A stretch of 64,000 bases of DNA, taken from the NCBI RefSeq assembly GCF_018494055.1, contig NZ_JABBFQ010000006.1, positions 124,001-188,000 of the forward strand. The letters are read 5' to 3'. Numbering within the stretch: position 1 is the stretch's first letter; every line of letters starts with the position of its first letter. Below are positions 1 through 8,768 of the stretch, piece after piece. The notes beneath the pieces were generated by a model. The model ran no database searches. It saw nothing but the letters and a program-made list of their open reading frames with translations, and was not told the DNA's origin. This DNA comes from Rosenbergiella epipactidis (lineage in GTDB: Bacteria; Pseudomonadota; Gammaproteobacteria; Enterobacterales; Enterobacteriaceae). The position numbers and the translations under genes were made by a program.

Positions 1-146
<146 letters not shown>

Positions 147-164
147 CCTGTCGCTGTATAAGAA

Positions 165-193
165 GCTCCACCCGTTACGGTGGGGCTTTTTTT
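165..193 (+). terminator. Rho-independent terminator of serS
   Basis: An 8-bp stem (GCTCCACC / GGTGGGGC, one G-T pair) with a 6-nt loop is followed by seven T residues, 18 nt after the serS stop codon. Confidence 0.88.
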
Positions 194-296
194 ATGCCGA
201 AACAAAAAGTGCCTTCGACACTTTCCCTCAATTGACTTTGCCGTAATCCCTGCCATTATTCGCTCACTTTTATTCTTCTGAGTTATCCCAACCATC

Positions 297-1457
297 ATGT
301 CGGCGCTATCACGTCCAGTTATTCTGCTATTAAGTGGCTTGCTACTTTTAACGGTGTGTATTGCTGTGCTCAATACACAGATCCCGCTTTGGCTCTCCCA
401 TGAGTCATGGTCAACCTTGCAAATCGGATTAATCAGCTCAGCTTTTTTTACTGGTAATCTTACTGGGACGCTCTTTGCGGGGAAATTGATCAATCGTTTG
501 GGGTTTAACCGTAGCTACTACTTAGCCACTGCGATTTTCGCGATAGCAACCTTAGTCCTCGTCTTCAGTCACTCTTTCGAGAGCTGGGCATTTTGGCGTT
601 TCATTGCTGGCAATGGCTGTGCCTTGCTCTGGGTGATAGTGGAGAGCGCATTACTCTGCTCTGGTACGCTATCCAACCGTGGGCGTCTGCTTGCCGCGTA
701 TATGATTGTCTATTATCTCGGGACGGTACTGGGTCAGCTCTTTATCAGTGCAATGCCACTCTCGGTTACCGCACTGGTTCCAGCATTAGTCACCCTGATG
801 ATGCTCGCGATTCTTCCGTTGTTATTTGTCGCGGTGACCGCAGGCGAAGCGGAAGAGGCACTGGAGACACCAAAACAACCGGGTGTCATGAAGATGTTTT
901 TCCGCCGTCAATCTCGTTTAGGGATCAATGGCTGCATTATCTCTGGTGTGGTGTTGGGATCACTTTATGGGCTAATGCCACTCTATCTTTCCCATAAGGG
1001 TATGAGCGACAGTAATGTTGGCTACTGGATGGCGCTACTCATCAGTGCTGGGATTATCGCGCAGTGGCCATTAGGGAAATTAGCCGACCGTTACGGACGG
1101 TTATTGGTCTTGCGTGTACAAGTATTTGTGGTGATTCTGGCGGCAATTGCCATGTTGATGAATACCTCCTTGGTCGCTGGATTATTTATTCTTGGCAGTG
1201 CAGGATTTACCCTGTACCCGGTGGCAATGGCGTGGGCTTGTGAAAAGGTGAGTAAGAGTGAGCTTATTCCGATGAATCAGGCATTACTGCTGAGTTATAC
1301 CGCGGGCAGTCTCGCGGGCCCGGCAATCACTTCATTACTGATGGAGACGTGGTCAGATAATATCTTGTTTGTGATGATTGCCATCGTCTCATTCGTTTAT
1401 CTGATGATGCTGCTGCGAAAAACCGATCAGCAAGCGACGCCCATCGCTCACGCATAA
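297..1457 (+). CDS. ycaD: MFS family transporter YcaD
   Basis: A 386-residue, 12-helix major facilitator superfamily protein that closely matches E. coli YcaD (382 aa), including NTQIPLWL near the N-terminus, GFNRSYYLA at the end of helix 2, [10 protein letters not shown] in the middle and RYGRLLVLR in the second half. The substrate is unknown for the family; it is an inner-membrane carrier. The start ATG has no strong ribosome-binding site, but it matches the family start and nothing suitable lies upstream. It sits alone between the serS terminator and a two-way terminator shared with ycaO. The +1-frame ORF inside it (593-997) is a shadow. Confidence 0.9.
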   Translation: MSALSRPVILLLSGLLLLTVCIAVLNTQIPLWLSHESWSTLQIGLISSAFFTGNLTGTLFAGKLINRLGFNRSYYLATAIFAIATLVLVFSHSFESWAFWRFIAGNGCALLWVIVESALLCSGTLSNRGRLLAAYMIVYYLGTVLGQLFISAMPLSVTALVPALVTLMMLAILPLLFVAVTAGEAEEALETPKQPGVMKMFFRRQSRLGINGCIISGVVLGSLYGLMPLYLSHKGMSDSNVGYWMALLISAGIIAQWPLGKLADRYGRLLVLRVQVFVVILAAIAMLMNTSLVAGLFILGSAGFTLYPVAMAWACEKVSKSELIPMNQALLLSYTAGSLAGPAITSLLMETWSDNILFVMIAIVSFVYLMMLLRKTDQQATPIAHA

Positions 1458-1460
1458 AAA

Positions 1461-1489
1461 AAGGCCTCATTTGAGGCCTTATTCTTTTT
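1461..1489. terminator. Bidirectional terminator between ycaD and ycaO
   Basis: The inverted repeat AAGGCCTC-ATTT-GAGGCCTT is flanked by an A-run on the left and TTATTCTTTTT on the right, so it can terminate both convergent genes. Confidence 0.85.
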
Positions 1490-1495
1490 AGCGGG

Positions 1496-3256
1496 TTAGC
1501 CTTGCGCGTGTTGGCGTTTGGCGGCTTGTAACTTTTCGTAAGCCGCTAACAATGATTGATGCGCAGGGAACGCCGTCAATGCTGCATCGACAGCTTGTAA
1601 TCCATAAAACGGCGCTTCACCGCTTACGGCGGCTGAGGCGGCTTCGACGGTTTCTACACCGTACATTTTGTTGAAGGCGTTAAGGTAGTCGACAGCGTGG
1701 CGATCATCTTCCAAAGCCAGCAGTAACAGGGTCTGTAGGCAACGATAGTAATTCGCACGTTCAGCACTGAATACCGAACCATTGAATTCGATCGTCCATT
1801 CCGCCCAGGTGAGTGCTTGATCAATATCACCGCCAGCTAAAGCTAGCATCGATTTTAATTCGCCCACTCGTAGCGTAGACCAGCCGTTATCTTTACCGGT
1901 AGCAATCCCTAACAGTTCACGTACGCGGGTAAAGTCATCTAGACCGTGGTCGTCCAGTGTAGAAATAAGTTCTAAGTACTCTTCCGGTTCCCATTCAGAG
2001 CCAGGCAATGACAGGATGATTTGGCGTAAATCGGCACCCATATTATTGTTGGCTAACAACAGGTCTTCGGCAGGGTAGATATCTGACATACCTGGCACGA
2101 TGATACGGCAGGCATAGACACCCAGGTGCTCGTAGTCGGCGATATACACTTCTTGCTGGACCTGTTGGAAAATCGTCATTAACGTCGAGAATTCTTGCTC
2201 GGTCGAACCCGAGAACGACCAATCGACAAACGGATAATCGGCACCATCTTTAAACATATCCCAAGAAATTAAACCACTTGAATCGATAAAGTGGGTTTCG
2301 AGGTTAGTATGTTCTGCCACTTCTTCATCATCGAAGGTTGGGGGGGTAAAGACGTCGAGATCTTTTAAGCCTCGGCCTTGTAGCAGCTCGGTCACGGTAC
2401 GTTCTAAGGCGACACCAAAATCTGGATGTGCACCAAAGGAGGCGAAGCAGGTGCCATTGCTCGGATTGAAGAGTACGACACAGATCACCGGGTATTGACC
2501 GCCTAATGATGCATCGTAAGACAGGATTGGAAAGCCTTCCGCCTCGAGACGGGCAATGGCTTCGGTCACGTTAGGATAGCGTGCGAGCACGTCAGCCGGA
2601 ATTTCAGGCAGGCTAATCGATTCGGCGATAATTTTATTCTTCACATAGCGCTCAAAGACTTCAGATAATCCTTGGACGCGTGCCTCATTGGCGGTGTTAC
2701 CGGCAGACATACCATTAGAGACATAAAGATTGCCAATAATGTTCATAGGAATATAAACAGTCTGCAGATCAGATTGGCGAGTAAAAGGAAGGGCACAAAT
2801 ACCGCGCTCATGATTGCCGGATTGCAGATCAATCAAGTCTGAACCACTGAGCTCATTTTCAGGATCGTAAAATTCACGCAAGCGAGTATCAAGGATACCC
2901 TCCGGTAGCGAATCATCACTGCTTAACGGGAACCACTTTTCATTTGGATAGTGGACAAAAGGACCGTTCGCTACTTCATCACCGAGCCAGAAGTCAGCAA
3001 AGAAATAGTTGGTCGATAAACGCTCGAAATACTCGCCTAGCGCAGACGCCAATGCCGCCTTCTTGGTTGCTCCTTTACCGTTGGTAAAGCATAACGCGCA
3101 ATCTTTATCGCGGACGTGTACTGACCAGACGTTAGGAACAGGGTTAAGCCACGAAGCTTCTTCGATAGTGAAGCCAAGCTGCTGGAGTTTATCTTGAAAA
3201 CGACTGATTGAATCTTCAAGGGCGGCGTCTTTGCCGGGAATAAAGGTTTGCGTCAT
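1496..3256 (-). CDS. ycaO: YcaO, ATP-dependent cyclodehydratase-family protein (S12 methylthiolation accessory)
   Basis: 586 residues, the same length as E. coli YcaO. The family uses ATP to activate amide backbones. The E. coli protein is not linked to a peptide natural product and instead assists RimO in beta-methylthiolation of ribosomal protein S12. The N-terminal two thirds carry the YcaO fold, including the segment GKGATKKAALASALGEYFER (about residues 60-79), where the glutamates bind Mg-ATP, and a second conserved SEVFERYVKNK. The C-terminal third is helical and TPR-like. No precursor-peptide or dehydrogenase genes flank it, which agrees with the housekeeping role. In E. coli focA-pflB-pflA lie next to ycaO; here they are missing and ycaD is the direct neighbour. 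Confidence 0.93.
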   Translation of the reverse strand: MTQTFIPGKDAALEDSISRFQDKLQQLGFTIEEASWLNPVPNVWSVHVRDKDCALCFTNGKGATKKAALASALGEYFERLSTNYFFADFWLGDEVANGPFVHYPNEKWFPLSSDDSLPEGILDTRLREFYDPENELSGSDLIDLQSGNHERGICALPFTRQSDLQTVYIPMNIIGNLYVSNGMSAGNTANEARVQGLSEVFERYVKNKIIAESISLPEIPADVLARYPNVTEAIARLEAEGFPILSYDASLGGQYPVICVVLFNPSNGTCFASFGAHPDFGVALERTVTELLQGRGLKDLDVFTPPTFDDEEVAEHTNLETHFIDSSGLISWDMFKDGADYPFVDWSFSGSTEQEFSTLMTIFQQVQQEVYIADYEHLGVYACRIIVPGMSDIYPAEDLLLANNNMGADLRQIILSLPGSEWEPEEYLELISTLDDHGLDDFTRVRELLGIATGKDNGWSTLRVGELKSMLALAGGDIDQALTWAEWTIEFNGSVFSAERANYYRCLQTLLLLALEDDRHAVDYLNAFNKMYGVETVEAASAAVSGEAPFYGLQAVDAALTAFPAHQSLLAAYEKLQAAKRQHAQG

Positions 3257-3282
3257 GGTGGCGCTCTCTGGTTAATCTACAA

Positions 3283-3299
3283 ATGATAGCGGCTATCAT
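3283..3299. promoter_or_regulatory. Perfect dyad in the divergent ycaO-serC promoter region
   Basis: ATGATAGC-G-GCTATCAT is an exact 8+1+8 palindrome 27 bp upstream of the ycaO start. A half copy (AGCGGCTATCGT) follows about 20 bp later. It could be an operator for a dimeric regulator or part of a hairpin followed by TTTTTT; I do not recognise the binding protein. The rest of this 194-bp gap holds no gene. Confidence 0.35.
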
Positions 3300-3450
3300 A
3301 CGTTTTTTCGCCGCGAGCGGCTATCGTTGTGCAGGCTTTTCCAGCAATCTTTGTCCTAGGAGAGATTATCTATTGCAGCAATAATCTGGCAGTGATAAAA
3401 CCGAAGGCTCAGCACAAATTCTTTGACAGAATAATAAAGGGTGAAGGTCA

Positions 3451-4536
3451 ATGACGCAGGTGTTCAATTTTAGTTCCGGTCCCGCTATGTTACCAAAAGC
3501 AGTGTTAGAACAAGTTCAAACAGAACTGCTCGATTGGCAGGGGCTGGGAACCTCAGTAATGGAAATCAGCCACCGCAGTAAAGAATTTATTGCTGTTGCC
3601 GAGACAGCAGAACAAGATCTTCGTGACTTACTTTCCATTCCTGCTAACTATAAAGTCTTATTTTGTCAGGGCGGAGCGCGGGCACAATTTGCGGCTATCC
3701 CCGCTAATTTGTTAGGTTCAGCCCAACAGGTGGATTATATCGATGGGGGCTATTGGGCGCACAGTGCGATCAATGAAGCTGAGAAATTCTGCACCCCAAA
3801 TGTTATCGATATCAAAACCACGGAAAATGGTAAGGTCGCCTTACTGCCAATGAGTCAATGGCAGTTATCGGATCAATCAGCCTATGTACACTACTGCCCG
3901 AATGAAACTATCGACGGTACCGCAATCGATGAAGAACCCGATTTTGGCGATCGTGTCGTGGTTGCTGACCTCTCATCGACCATTCTTTCTCGTCCTCTCG
4001 ATATCAGCCGCTATGGCGTTATCTATGCAGGCGCGCAAAAAAATATCGGCCCAGCAGGCTTAACCCTCGTGATTGTGCGTGAAGATCTGTTAGGTAAAAC
4101 CCTTCAGCAGTTCCCGTCGGTTTTAGACTTTAAAACCTTAGCGGACAACGATTCGATGTTTAATACCCCGCCGACTTTTGCTTGGTATTTATCAGGTCTG
4201 GTTTTCAAGTGGCTTAAAGCGCAGGGCGGTATTGAGGCGATGGCCAAGCAAAACCAAGCTAAGGCTGATTTGCTTTATGACACCATTGATCGCAGCGATT
4301 TCTACCGTAACAATGTGATTGCGCGTAACCGTTCTAAAATGAACGTGCCTTTCCAATTGGCTGATGCGACGCTCGATAAATTATTCTTAGATGAGTCCCT
4401 CGCCGCGGGCTTGCATGCGCTAAAAGGACACCGTGCTGTCGGCGGAATGCGCGCATCGATTTATAATGCAATGCCGCTAGAAGGTGTTCAAGCGTTGACG
4501 ACCTTTATGCAAGACTTCGCACAGCGCCACGGTTAA
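3451..4536 (+). CDS. serC: Phosphoserine aminotransferase
   Basis: A 361-residue PLP enzyme (E. coli 362) that transaminates 3-phosphohydroxypyruvate in serine synthesis and the equivalent 4-phosphohydroxythreonine step of pyridoxal phosphate synthesis. The N-terminus [11 protein letters not shown] is diagnostic, and the Schiff-base lysine is K197 in [11 protein letters not shown]. The ribosome-binding site AAAGGGTGAAGG precedes the ATG. aroA follows after 45 bp without a terminator, so serC-aroA form the classical operon joining serine and aromatic synthesis. Confidence 0.97.
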   Translation: MTQVFNFSSGPAMLPKAVLEQVQTELLDWQGLGTSVMEISHRSKEFIAVAETAEQDLRDLLSIPANYKVLFCQGGARAQFAAIPANLLGSAQQVDYIDGGYWAHSAINEAEKFCTPNVIDIKTTENGKVALLPMSQWQLSDQSAYVHYCPNETIDGTAIDEEPDFGDRVVVADLSSTILSRPLDISRYGVIYAGAQKNIGPAGLTLVIVREDLLGKTLQQFPSVLDFKTLADNDSMFNTPPTFAWYLSGLVFKWLKAQGGIEAMAKQNQAKADLLYDTIDRSDFYRNNVIARNRSKMNVPFQLADATLDKLFLDESLAAGLHALKGHRAVGGMRASIYNAMPLEGVQALTTFMQDFAQRHG

Positions 4537-4581
4537 TTTTCACCATCACACTTTCTTCGCATTAGCGGGGAAAGTGGTTAT

Positions 4582-5877
4582 ATGAGTATTTTAATGCAAT
4601 CTTTGACTTTACAACCTATCTCCCACGTTAGCGGGACAGTAAACCTTCCAGGTTCTAAGAGCGTTTCCAACCGTGCACTGCTATTGGCTGCGATGGCACA
4701 GGGCACGACACGGTTAACTAACTTGCTGGACAGTGACGATATCCGTCATATGCTCACGGCTTTAACCGCACTGGGGGTGGAATATCAGCTTTCAGACGAT
4801 CGAACCGTCTGTACCCTGACGGGCATCGGCGGTCCACTACAAAGTCGTGAACCACTGGAACTGTTTCTAGGTAATGCGGGTACGGCTATTCGTCCTCTGG
4901 CTGCAGCGCTTTCTCTCGCCGAAAACGACATAGTGTTAACCGGCGAGCCAAGAATGAAAGAGCGACCTATCGGTCATTTGGTCGATGCCCTGCGGGAAGG
5001 CGGCGCGACAATCTCTTATTTAGAAAATGAACACTACCCACCTATCCGCCTGCAGGGCGGTTTCAAGGGCGGTAACCTTAGTGTTGATGGATCGGTATCC
5101 AGCCAGTTTCTGACCTCACTTCTTATGGCAGCCCCGTTAACCCAAGGTGAAACGGTGATTACCATCAAGGGGGAGTTGGTCTCCAAACCCTATATTGATA
5201 TTACGCTCGATTTAATGGCTTCATTCGGTGTAACTGTCGAGAACCAAGATTACCAACGCTTTATCGTACAAGGTCAACAACAGTACCAAGCGCCGGGTGA
5301 AATTTTGGTAGAGGGTGATGCCTCTTCGGCCTCCTATTTCTTAGCAGCTGCCGCAATTCGTGGTGGAACGGTCAAAGTTACCGGTATTGGCCGTAACAGT
5401 GTGCAGGGTGATGTGAAGTTCGCCGAGGTGCTTGAGAAAATGGGTGCAACCGTCGAATGGGGTGATGACTTTATTGCTTGCACCGGCGCGCCCCTTAAGG
5501 CGGTGACGATGGATATGAATCATATCCCCGATGCAGCCATGACAATTGCTACCGCCGCGCTGTTTGCGCAAGGTACCACCACTATGACCAATATCTATAA
5601 CTGGCGGGTGAAAGAGACTGACCGTTTGTTTGCGATGGCGACAGAATTGCGTAAGGTCGGGGCAGAAGTTATTGAAGGTGAGGATTACATCACTATCACT
5701 CCGCCAAGTCAGTTACACCATGCTGAAATCGGGACCTATAACGACCATCGCATGGCAATGTGCTTCTCCTTGGTGGCACTCTCCGATACGCCGGTGACGA
5801 TTCTCGATCCAGGTTGTACGGCGAAGACATTCCCTGATTATTTTGACCGACTCAAGTCGATCAGCCAGTTCTCATAA
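4582..5877 (+). CDS. aroA: 3-phosphoshikimate 1-carboxyvinyltransferase (EPSP synthase)
   Basis: 431 codons of the sixth shikimate-pathway enzyme, which joins PEP to shikimate-3-phosphate. [16 protein letters not shown] near the N-terminus, [13 protein letters not shown] (PEP/glyphosate site) and the late [19 protein letters not shown] are textbook class I EPSPS motifs. In the glyphosate-site segment the native glycine and proline/arginine context is retained, so it looks like a sensitive class I enzyme. E. coli AroA begins at the second methionine (4594, MQSLTL). I keep 4582 because GGGGAAAG lies 8 nt upstream of it and too far from 4594; the difference is four residues. A terminator follows the stop. 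Confidence 0.97.
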   Translation: MSILMQSLTLQPISHVSGTVNLPGSKSVSNRALLLAAMAQGTTRLTNLLDSDDIRHMLTALTALGVEYQLSDDRTVCTLTGIGGPLQSREPLELFLGNAGTAIRPLAAALSLAENDIVLTGEPRMKERPIGHLVDALREGGATISYLENEHYPPIRLQGGFKGGNLSVDGSVSSQFLTSLLMAAPLTQGETVITIKGELVSKPYIDITLDLMASFGVTVENQDYQRFIVQGQQQYQAPGEILVEGDASSASYFLAAAAIRGGTVKVTGIGRNSVQGDVKFAEVLEKMGATVEWGDDFIACTGAPLKAVTMDMNHIPDAAMTIATAALFAQGTTTMTNIYNWRVKETDRLFAMATELRKVGAEVIEGEDYITITPPSQLHHAEIGTYNDHRMAMCFSLVALSDTPVTILDPGCTAKTFPDYFDRLKSISQFS

Positions 5878-5883
5878 TTATTC

Positions 5884-5911
5884 AAGCGAGCGTTTAAGCT
5901 CGCTTTTTTTT
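5884..5911 (+). terminator. Rho-independent terminator of serC-aroA
   Basis: AAGCGAGC / GCTCGCTT stem with a 6-nt loop runs into eight T residues, ending about 20 nt before the next gene. Confidence 0.9.
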
Positions 5912-5934
5912 GCTTACAGGTGATGAGGTTAATG

Positions 5935-7554
5935 ATGCAACGTAAAATGCTCTCTATGTCAATCATGGCACTACTAGGACTGGGTACGCTGACGATGACC
6001 GACGCGGCGGTTGTGCCAGCGGGGACGACACTCGCCGATCAGCAACAGATTACACGGGGGAATGGTTCGGATCCTGCGACGCTCGATCCGCAACTGGCTG
6101 AGAGCAACGAAGCGTTTAATATTATTCTTGATAGCTTTGCGGGCGTTGTGGCTTTAGACAGCGAAGGGAAGGTGCATCCAGAGTTAGCGGAGAAGTGGGA
6201 CAATCAAGATAATAAAGTATGGACTTTCCATCTACGCCCAGGGCTTACATGGTCTAATGGTCAACCGATTACCGCCGACGATCTGGTCTATAGCTGGCAG
6301 AGACTCGCCGATCCGAAAACGGCTTCACCTTATCAATCTTATATTAGTGCCGTGCACCTGCTGAATGCTGACGCGGTGATGAGTGGTAAGCTTCCCCCTT
6401 CAGCATTAGGCGTGAAAGCCATCGACCCGCAGACTTTCCAAGTCACACTTTCTCAGCCCGTGTCGTGGTTTTTACAGGCAGCAGCCTCACCGAGTTTTTT
6501 CCCGGTAAATAAAAAGGTTGTTGCCCAATTCGGGGATCAATGGACTCAACCGGCCAACATTGTGGTCAGTGGTGCGTTTAAACCGAATAAGTGGGTGATA
6601 AACGAACGCTTCGTCTCTGTCCGAAATCCACACTACTGGAATAATAAGACGACCGTTATTAATCAAGTCACTTACCTGCCTATCGCGGAACCTTCTGCGA
6701 CCTTGAATCGCTATCAAAGTGGTGAAATTGATATCACCGACACTATTCCCACTGTTAATTTTGCACAGATTAAAAAAGCGATCCCCGAGCAAATCAAACA
6801 AACGCCTCTGCTCGGCGTCTACGAATATTGGTTCAATATGAATAAGCCGCCGTTTAACGACCCGCGGGTGCGTATGGCGCTTAATTTAGCCGTCGACAAA
6901 TCGATCATCACGGATAAAATTTTAGGGATGGGGCAAAAACCGGCGTGGACGCTGATGCCTTTACAGATTGGCGGAGAGACTTATCAACCGACTGAGATTG
7001 CAAAATGGACGCCTGCTCAGCGTATCGCCCAAGCGAAGAAATTATTAGCAGAAGCGGGGTTTAGCGCCGAGAAGCCGTTGAAAGCAGAGTTGCTTTATAA
7101 TACCTCACAAGATCATTTGAAGATTGCGATTGCCTTAAGCTCGATGTGGAAAAAGAATTTGGGCGCGCAAATCACGATGCGTAATCAAGAGTGGAAGACG
7201 CTTATCCAGACTCAACACAGCGGCGATTTCCAACTGATCCGTCAATCTTGGCTCGCGGATTATGACGCGCCACCGACATTTTTGAATAACTTTATGACCG
7301 GTAACACGCAGAACGATGGCAAATACACTAACGCTGCTTATGATAAGCTCGTTAATGCGGCGGCGGCAGAAATAGATCCCGCTAAAGCTAAGGCAGATTA
7401 TCAACAAGCGTTAGATATTTTAAGTCACGATGTGCCAGCCGTGCCGTTATATTATTATGTTCAAAATATACTGGTAAAACCTTGGGTAGGCGGAGTGTCG
7501 GTGAGTCGTTTAGGTTTCTACAAAACGCAAGACATGTATATCCGTAAGCATTAA
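5935..7554 (+). CDS. Orphan periplasmic oligopeptide-binding protein (OppA/MppA-like)
   Basis: About 539 residues of the SBP_bac_5 family, which captures peptides for an ABC importer. A Sec signal peptide is followed by AAVVPAGTTLADQQQ. Family marks include GSDPATLDPQ, SFAGVVALD, HPELAEKW, VWTFHLRPGLTWSNGQPITA and LNLAVDKSII. There is no lipobox cysteine, so it should be soluble in the periplasm. No permease or ATPase genes are near, so it would have to borrow an Opp-type transporter, as MppA does for murein tripeptide. The reading frame extends up to a GTG at 5920. I prefer the ATG at 5935 because TGAGG lies 6 nt upstream; 5923 and 5932 are alternatives. In E. coli this slot between aroA and cmk holds ycaL instead. 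Confidence 0.85.
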   Translation: MQRKMLSMSIMALLGLGTLTMTDAAVVPAGTTLADQQQITRGNGSDPATLDPQLAESNEAFNIILDSFAGVVALDSEGKVHPELAEKWDNQDNKVWTFHLRPGLTWSNGQPITADDLVYSWQRLADPKTASPYQSYISAVHLLNADAVMSGKLPPSALGVKAIDPQTFQVTLSQPVSWFLQAAASPSFFPVNKKVVAQFGDQWTQPANIVVSGAFKPNKWVINERFVSVRNPHYWNNKTTVINQVTYLPIAEPSATLNRYQSGEIDITDTIPTVNFAQIKKAIPEQIKQTPLLGVYEYWFNMNKPPFNDPRVRMALNLAVDKSIITDKILGMGQKPAWTLMPLQIGGETYQPTEIAKWTPAQRIAQAKKLLAEAGFSAEKPLKAELLYNTSQDHLKIAIALSSMWKKNLGAQITMRNQEWKTLIQTQHSGDFQLIRQSWLADYDAPPTFLNNFMTGNTQNDGKYTNAAYDKLVNAAAAEIDPAKAKADYQQALDILSHDVPAVPLYYYVQNILVKPWVGGVSVSRLGFYKTQDMYIRKH

Positions 7555-7559
7555 TAAAA

Positions 7560-7589
7560 AAGGCCATGGGAGAATATCGCCATGGCCTT
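7560..7589. terminator. Bidirectional terminator
   Basis: AAGGCCATGG / CCATGGCCTT with a 10-nt loop sits between the orphan binding protein and the convergent small gene, with A-runs on the left side. Confidence 0.75.
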
Positions 7590-7600
7590 ACTGTTATTTA

Positions 7601-7792
7601 CTACTTCTTATCTTCGCCAACATAGCGTTCTTTTGCGTCTTCTGCCTCTTGACGAGTACTATGTTGGCTAATCAGAGTGTCAGGGTAGGGGTGGTCCGCT
7701 CTTAATTCGTAGTGGCCCACTTTGTCTTCACCTTGACCATCAGATACCTCAATAATCCATGCTTTACGGGGATACGGGGGATGACCTGCCAT
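7601..7792 (-). CDS. Small uncharacterised protein, 63 aa
   Basis: I do not recognise this protein. It is soluble and polar, with no membrane segment, signal peptide or cysteine pair. It begins MAGHPPYPRKAWIIEVSD and has a middle part rich in His, Tyr and Asp, then a charged helix-like tail (TRQEAEDAKERYVGEDKK). The alternation AWIIEVSD / VGHYELRA suggests a short beta-beta-alpha fold, which is inference. It is probably a real gene: an ideal GGAGG lies 6 nt before the ATG, it has its own stop in front of a shared terminator, and it fills an otherwise empty gap between convergent genes. It may be a stand-alone housekeeping or stress protein; no function is assigned. Confidence 0.75.
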   Translation of the reverse strand: MAGHPPYPRKAWIIEVSDGQGEDKVGHYELRADHPYPDTLISQHSTRQEAEDAKERYVGEDKK

Positions 7793-7960
7793 AACTCGCC
7801 TCCTAGATAGCTTATCTCTATGATTATCGTTTGTTTTTCACAACCTTAAGTGTAGACAAGCTTATGCGTTGTGCAAGTCACCCTACTGACAGAGGGTACT
7901 GTTTAGCTGATGAATCAGGTATACTGGCGGGATTCATTGCCAAGCAGTAAGGAGTTAGGA

Positions 7961-8647
7961 ATGACAAGCATTCCCGTCATTACCATCGATGGTCCAAGCG
8001 GTGCAGGTAAAGGCACACTGAGTAAAGCCTTGGCTGAACAGTTATCCTGGAATCTGCTCGACTCAGGTGCGATCTACCGCGTCTTAGCCTTAGCCGCACT
8101 CCATCACCAAGTTGATATTACTCAGGAAGACGCTCTCGTCCCGCTGGCAGCGCATCTTGACGTGAAATTTGTGGTCGAACAGCATCGTAGCCAAGTGATT
8201 CTAGAAGGCGAAGAGGTGACCGCCGCGATCCGTACGCAAGAGGTGAGCAATACCGCGTCCAAGGTTGCGGCGTTCCCTCGCGTTAGAGAGGCTTTGCTGC
8301 GCAGACAGCGGAATTTCCGCGAATTACCTGGGTTGATTGCAGACGGGCGCGACATGGGAACCGTGGTTTTCCCTGACGCACCCGTGAAAATTTTCTTGGA
8401 TGCCAGTGCTGAAGAGCGAGCGGAACGCCGCCGTCAGCAGTTGCAGCAAGCAGGCGTAGATGTTAACTTTGAGCGCCTTTTAGCCGAGACGGTTGAGCGT
8501 GACGATCGCGACCGAAATCGTGCCGTTGCACCCTTGGTTCCCGCTAGTGATGCATTAGTGATTGATTCCACAGGAATTGATATCGAAAAAGTGACCGCGA
8601 TGGCCCTTGAATATATTCAAAAAAAATTGCCTAACTTCGGCGCATAA
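7961..8647 (+). CDS. cmk: Cytidylate kinase
   Basis: A 228-residue NMP kinase that phosphorylates CMP and dCMP with ATP. The P-loop GPSGAGKGT lies near the N-terminus, [13 protein letters not shown] forms the CMP-binding part, [16 protein letters not shown] follows, and [13 protein letters not shown] is the lid region. The frame is open back to 7910, but AAGGAG with 6-nt spacing fixes the start at 7961, giving [11 protein letters not shown] as in E. coli (227 aa). rpsA follows after 121 bp and is probably co-transcribed in part, as in E. coli. Confidence 0.96.
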   Translation: MTSIPVITIDGPSGAGKGTLSKALAEQLSWNLLDSGAIYRVLALAALHHQVDITQEDALVPLAAHLDVKFVVEQHRSQVILEGEEVTAAIRTQEVSNTASKVAAFPRVREALLRRQRNFRELPGLIADGRDMGTVVFPDAPVKIFLDASAEERAERRRQQLQQAGVDVNFERLLAETVERDDRDRNRAVAPLVPASDALVIDSTGIDIEKVTAMALEYIQKKLPNFGA

Positions 8648-8678
8648 TTGTGCTAAAATAAAAAGATTGCTGTAGCTT

Positions 8679-8768
8679 CATTCCATGGATGGTGTGAAGA
8701 ATGTTAAACAACCCCATTAGACATGAAGTCCAATGGACGTTAAATTGAAGAATCCTAAGATTATCAAT
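8679..8768 (+). promoter_or_regulatory. rpsA leader with stacked hairpins (autogenous control region)
   Basis: Two hairpins can be read ahead of the rpsA start: CATTC/GAATG (8679-8703, with a GGA in its loop) and CATTAGAC/GTCCAATG (8715-8735, one mismatch). An AU-rich stretch without a good Shine-Dalgarno then runs to the ATG. In E. coli the rpsA leader likewise forms hairpins with GGA motifs that replace a ribosome-binding site and let free S1 repress its own translation. The same role here is inferred. Confidence 0.55.

Noticed and set aside
593-997. 134-aa ORF inside ycaD
   Set aside because: It is an alternative frame of a clearly conserved MFS gene, has no ribosome-binding site and reads as low-complexity shadow.
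1496-3256. YcaO as part of a thiazole/oxazole peptide cluster
   Set aside because: No precursor peptide, dehydrogenase or transporter is adjacent and the protein matches the housekeeping enterobacterial YcaO along its whole length.
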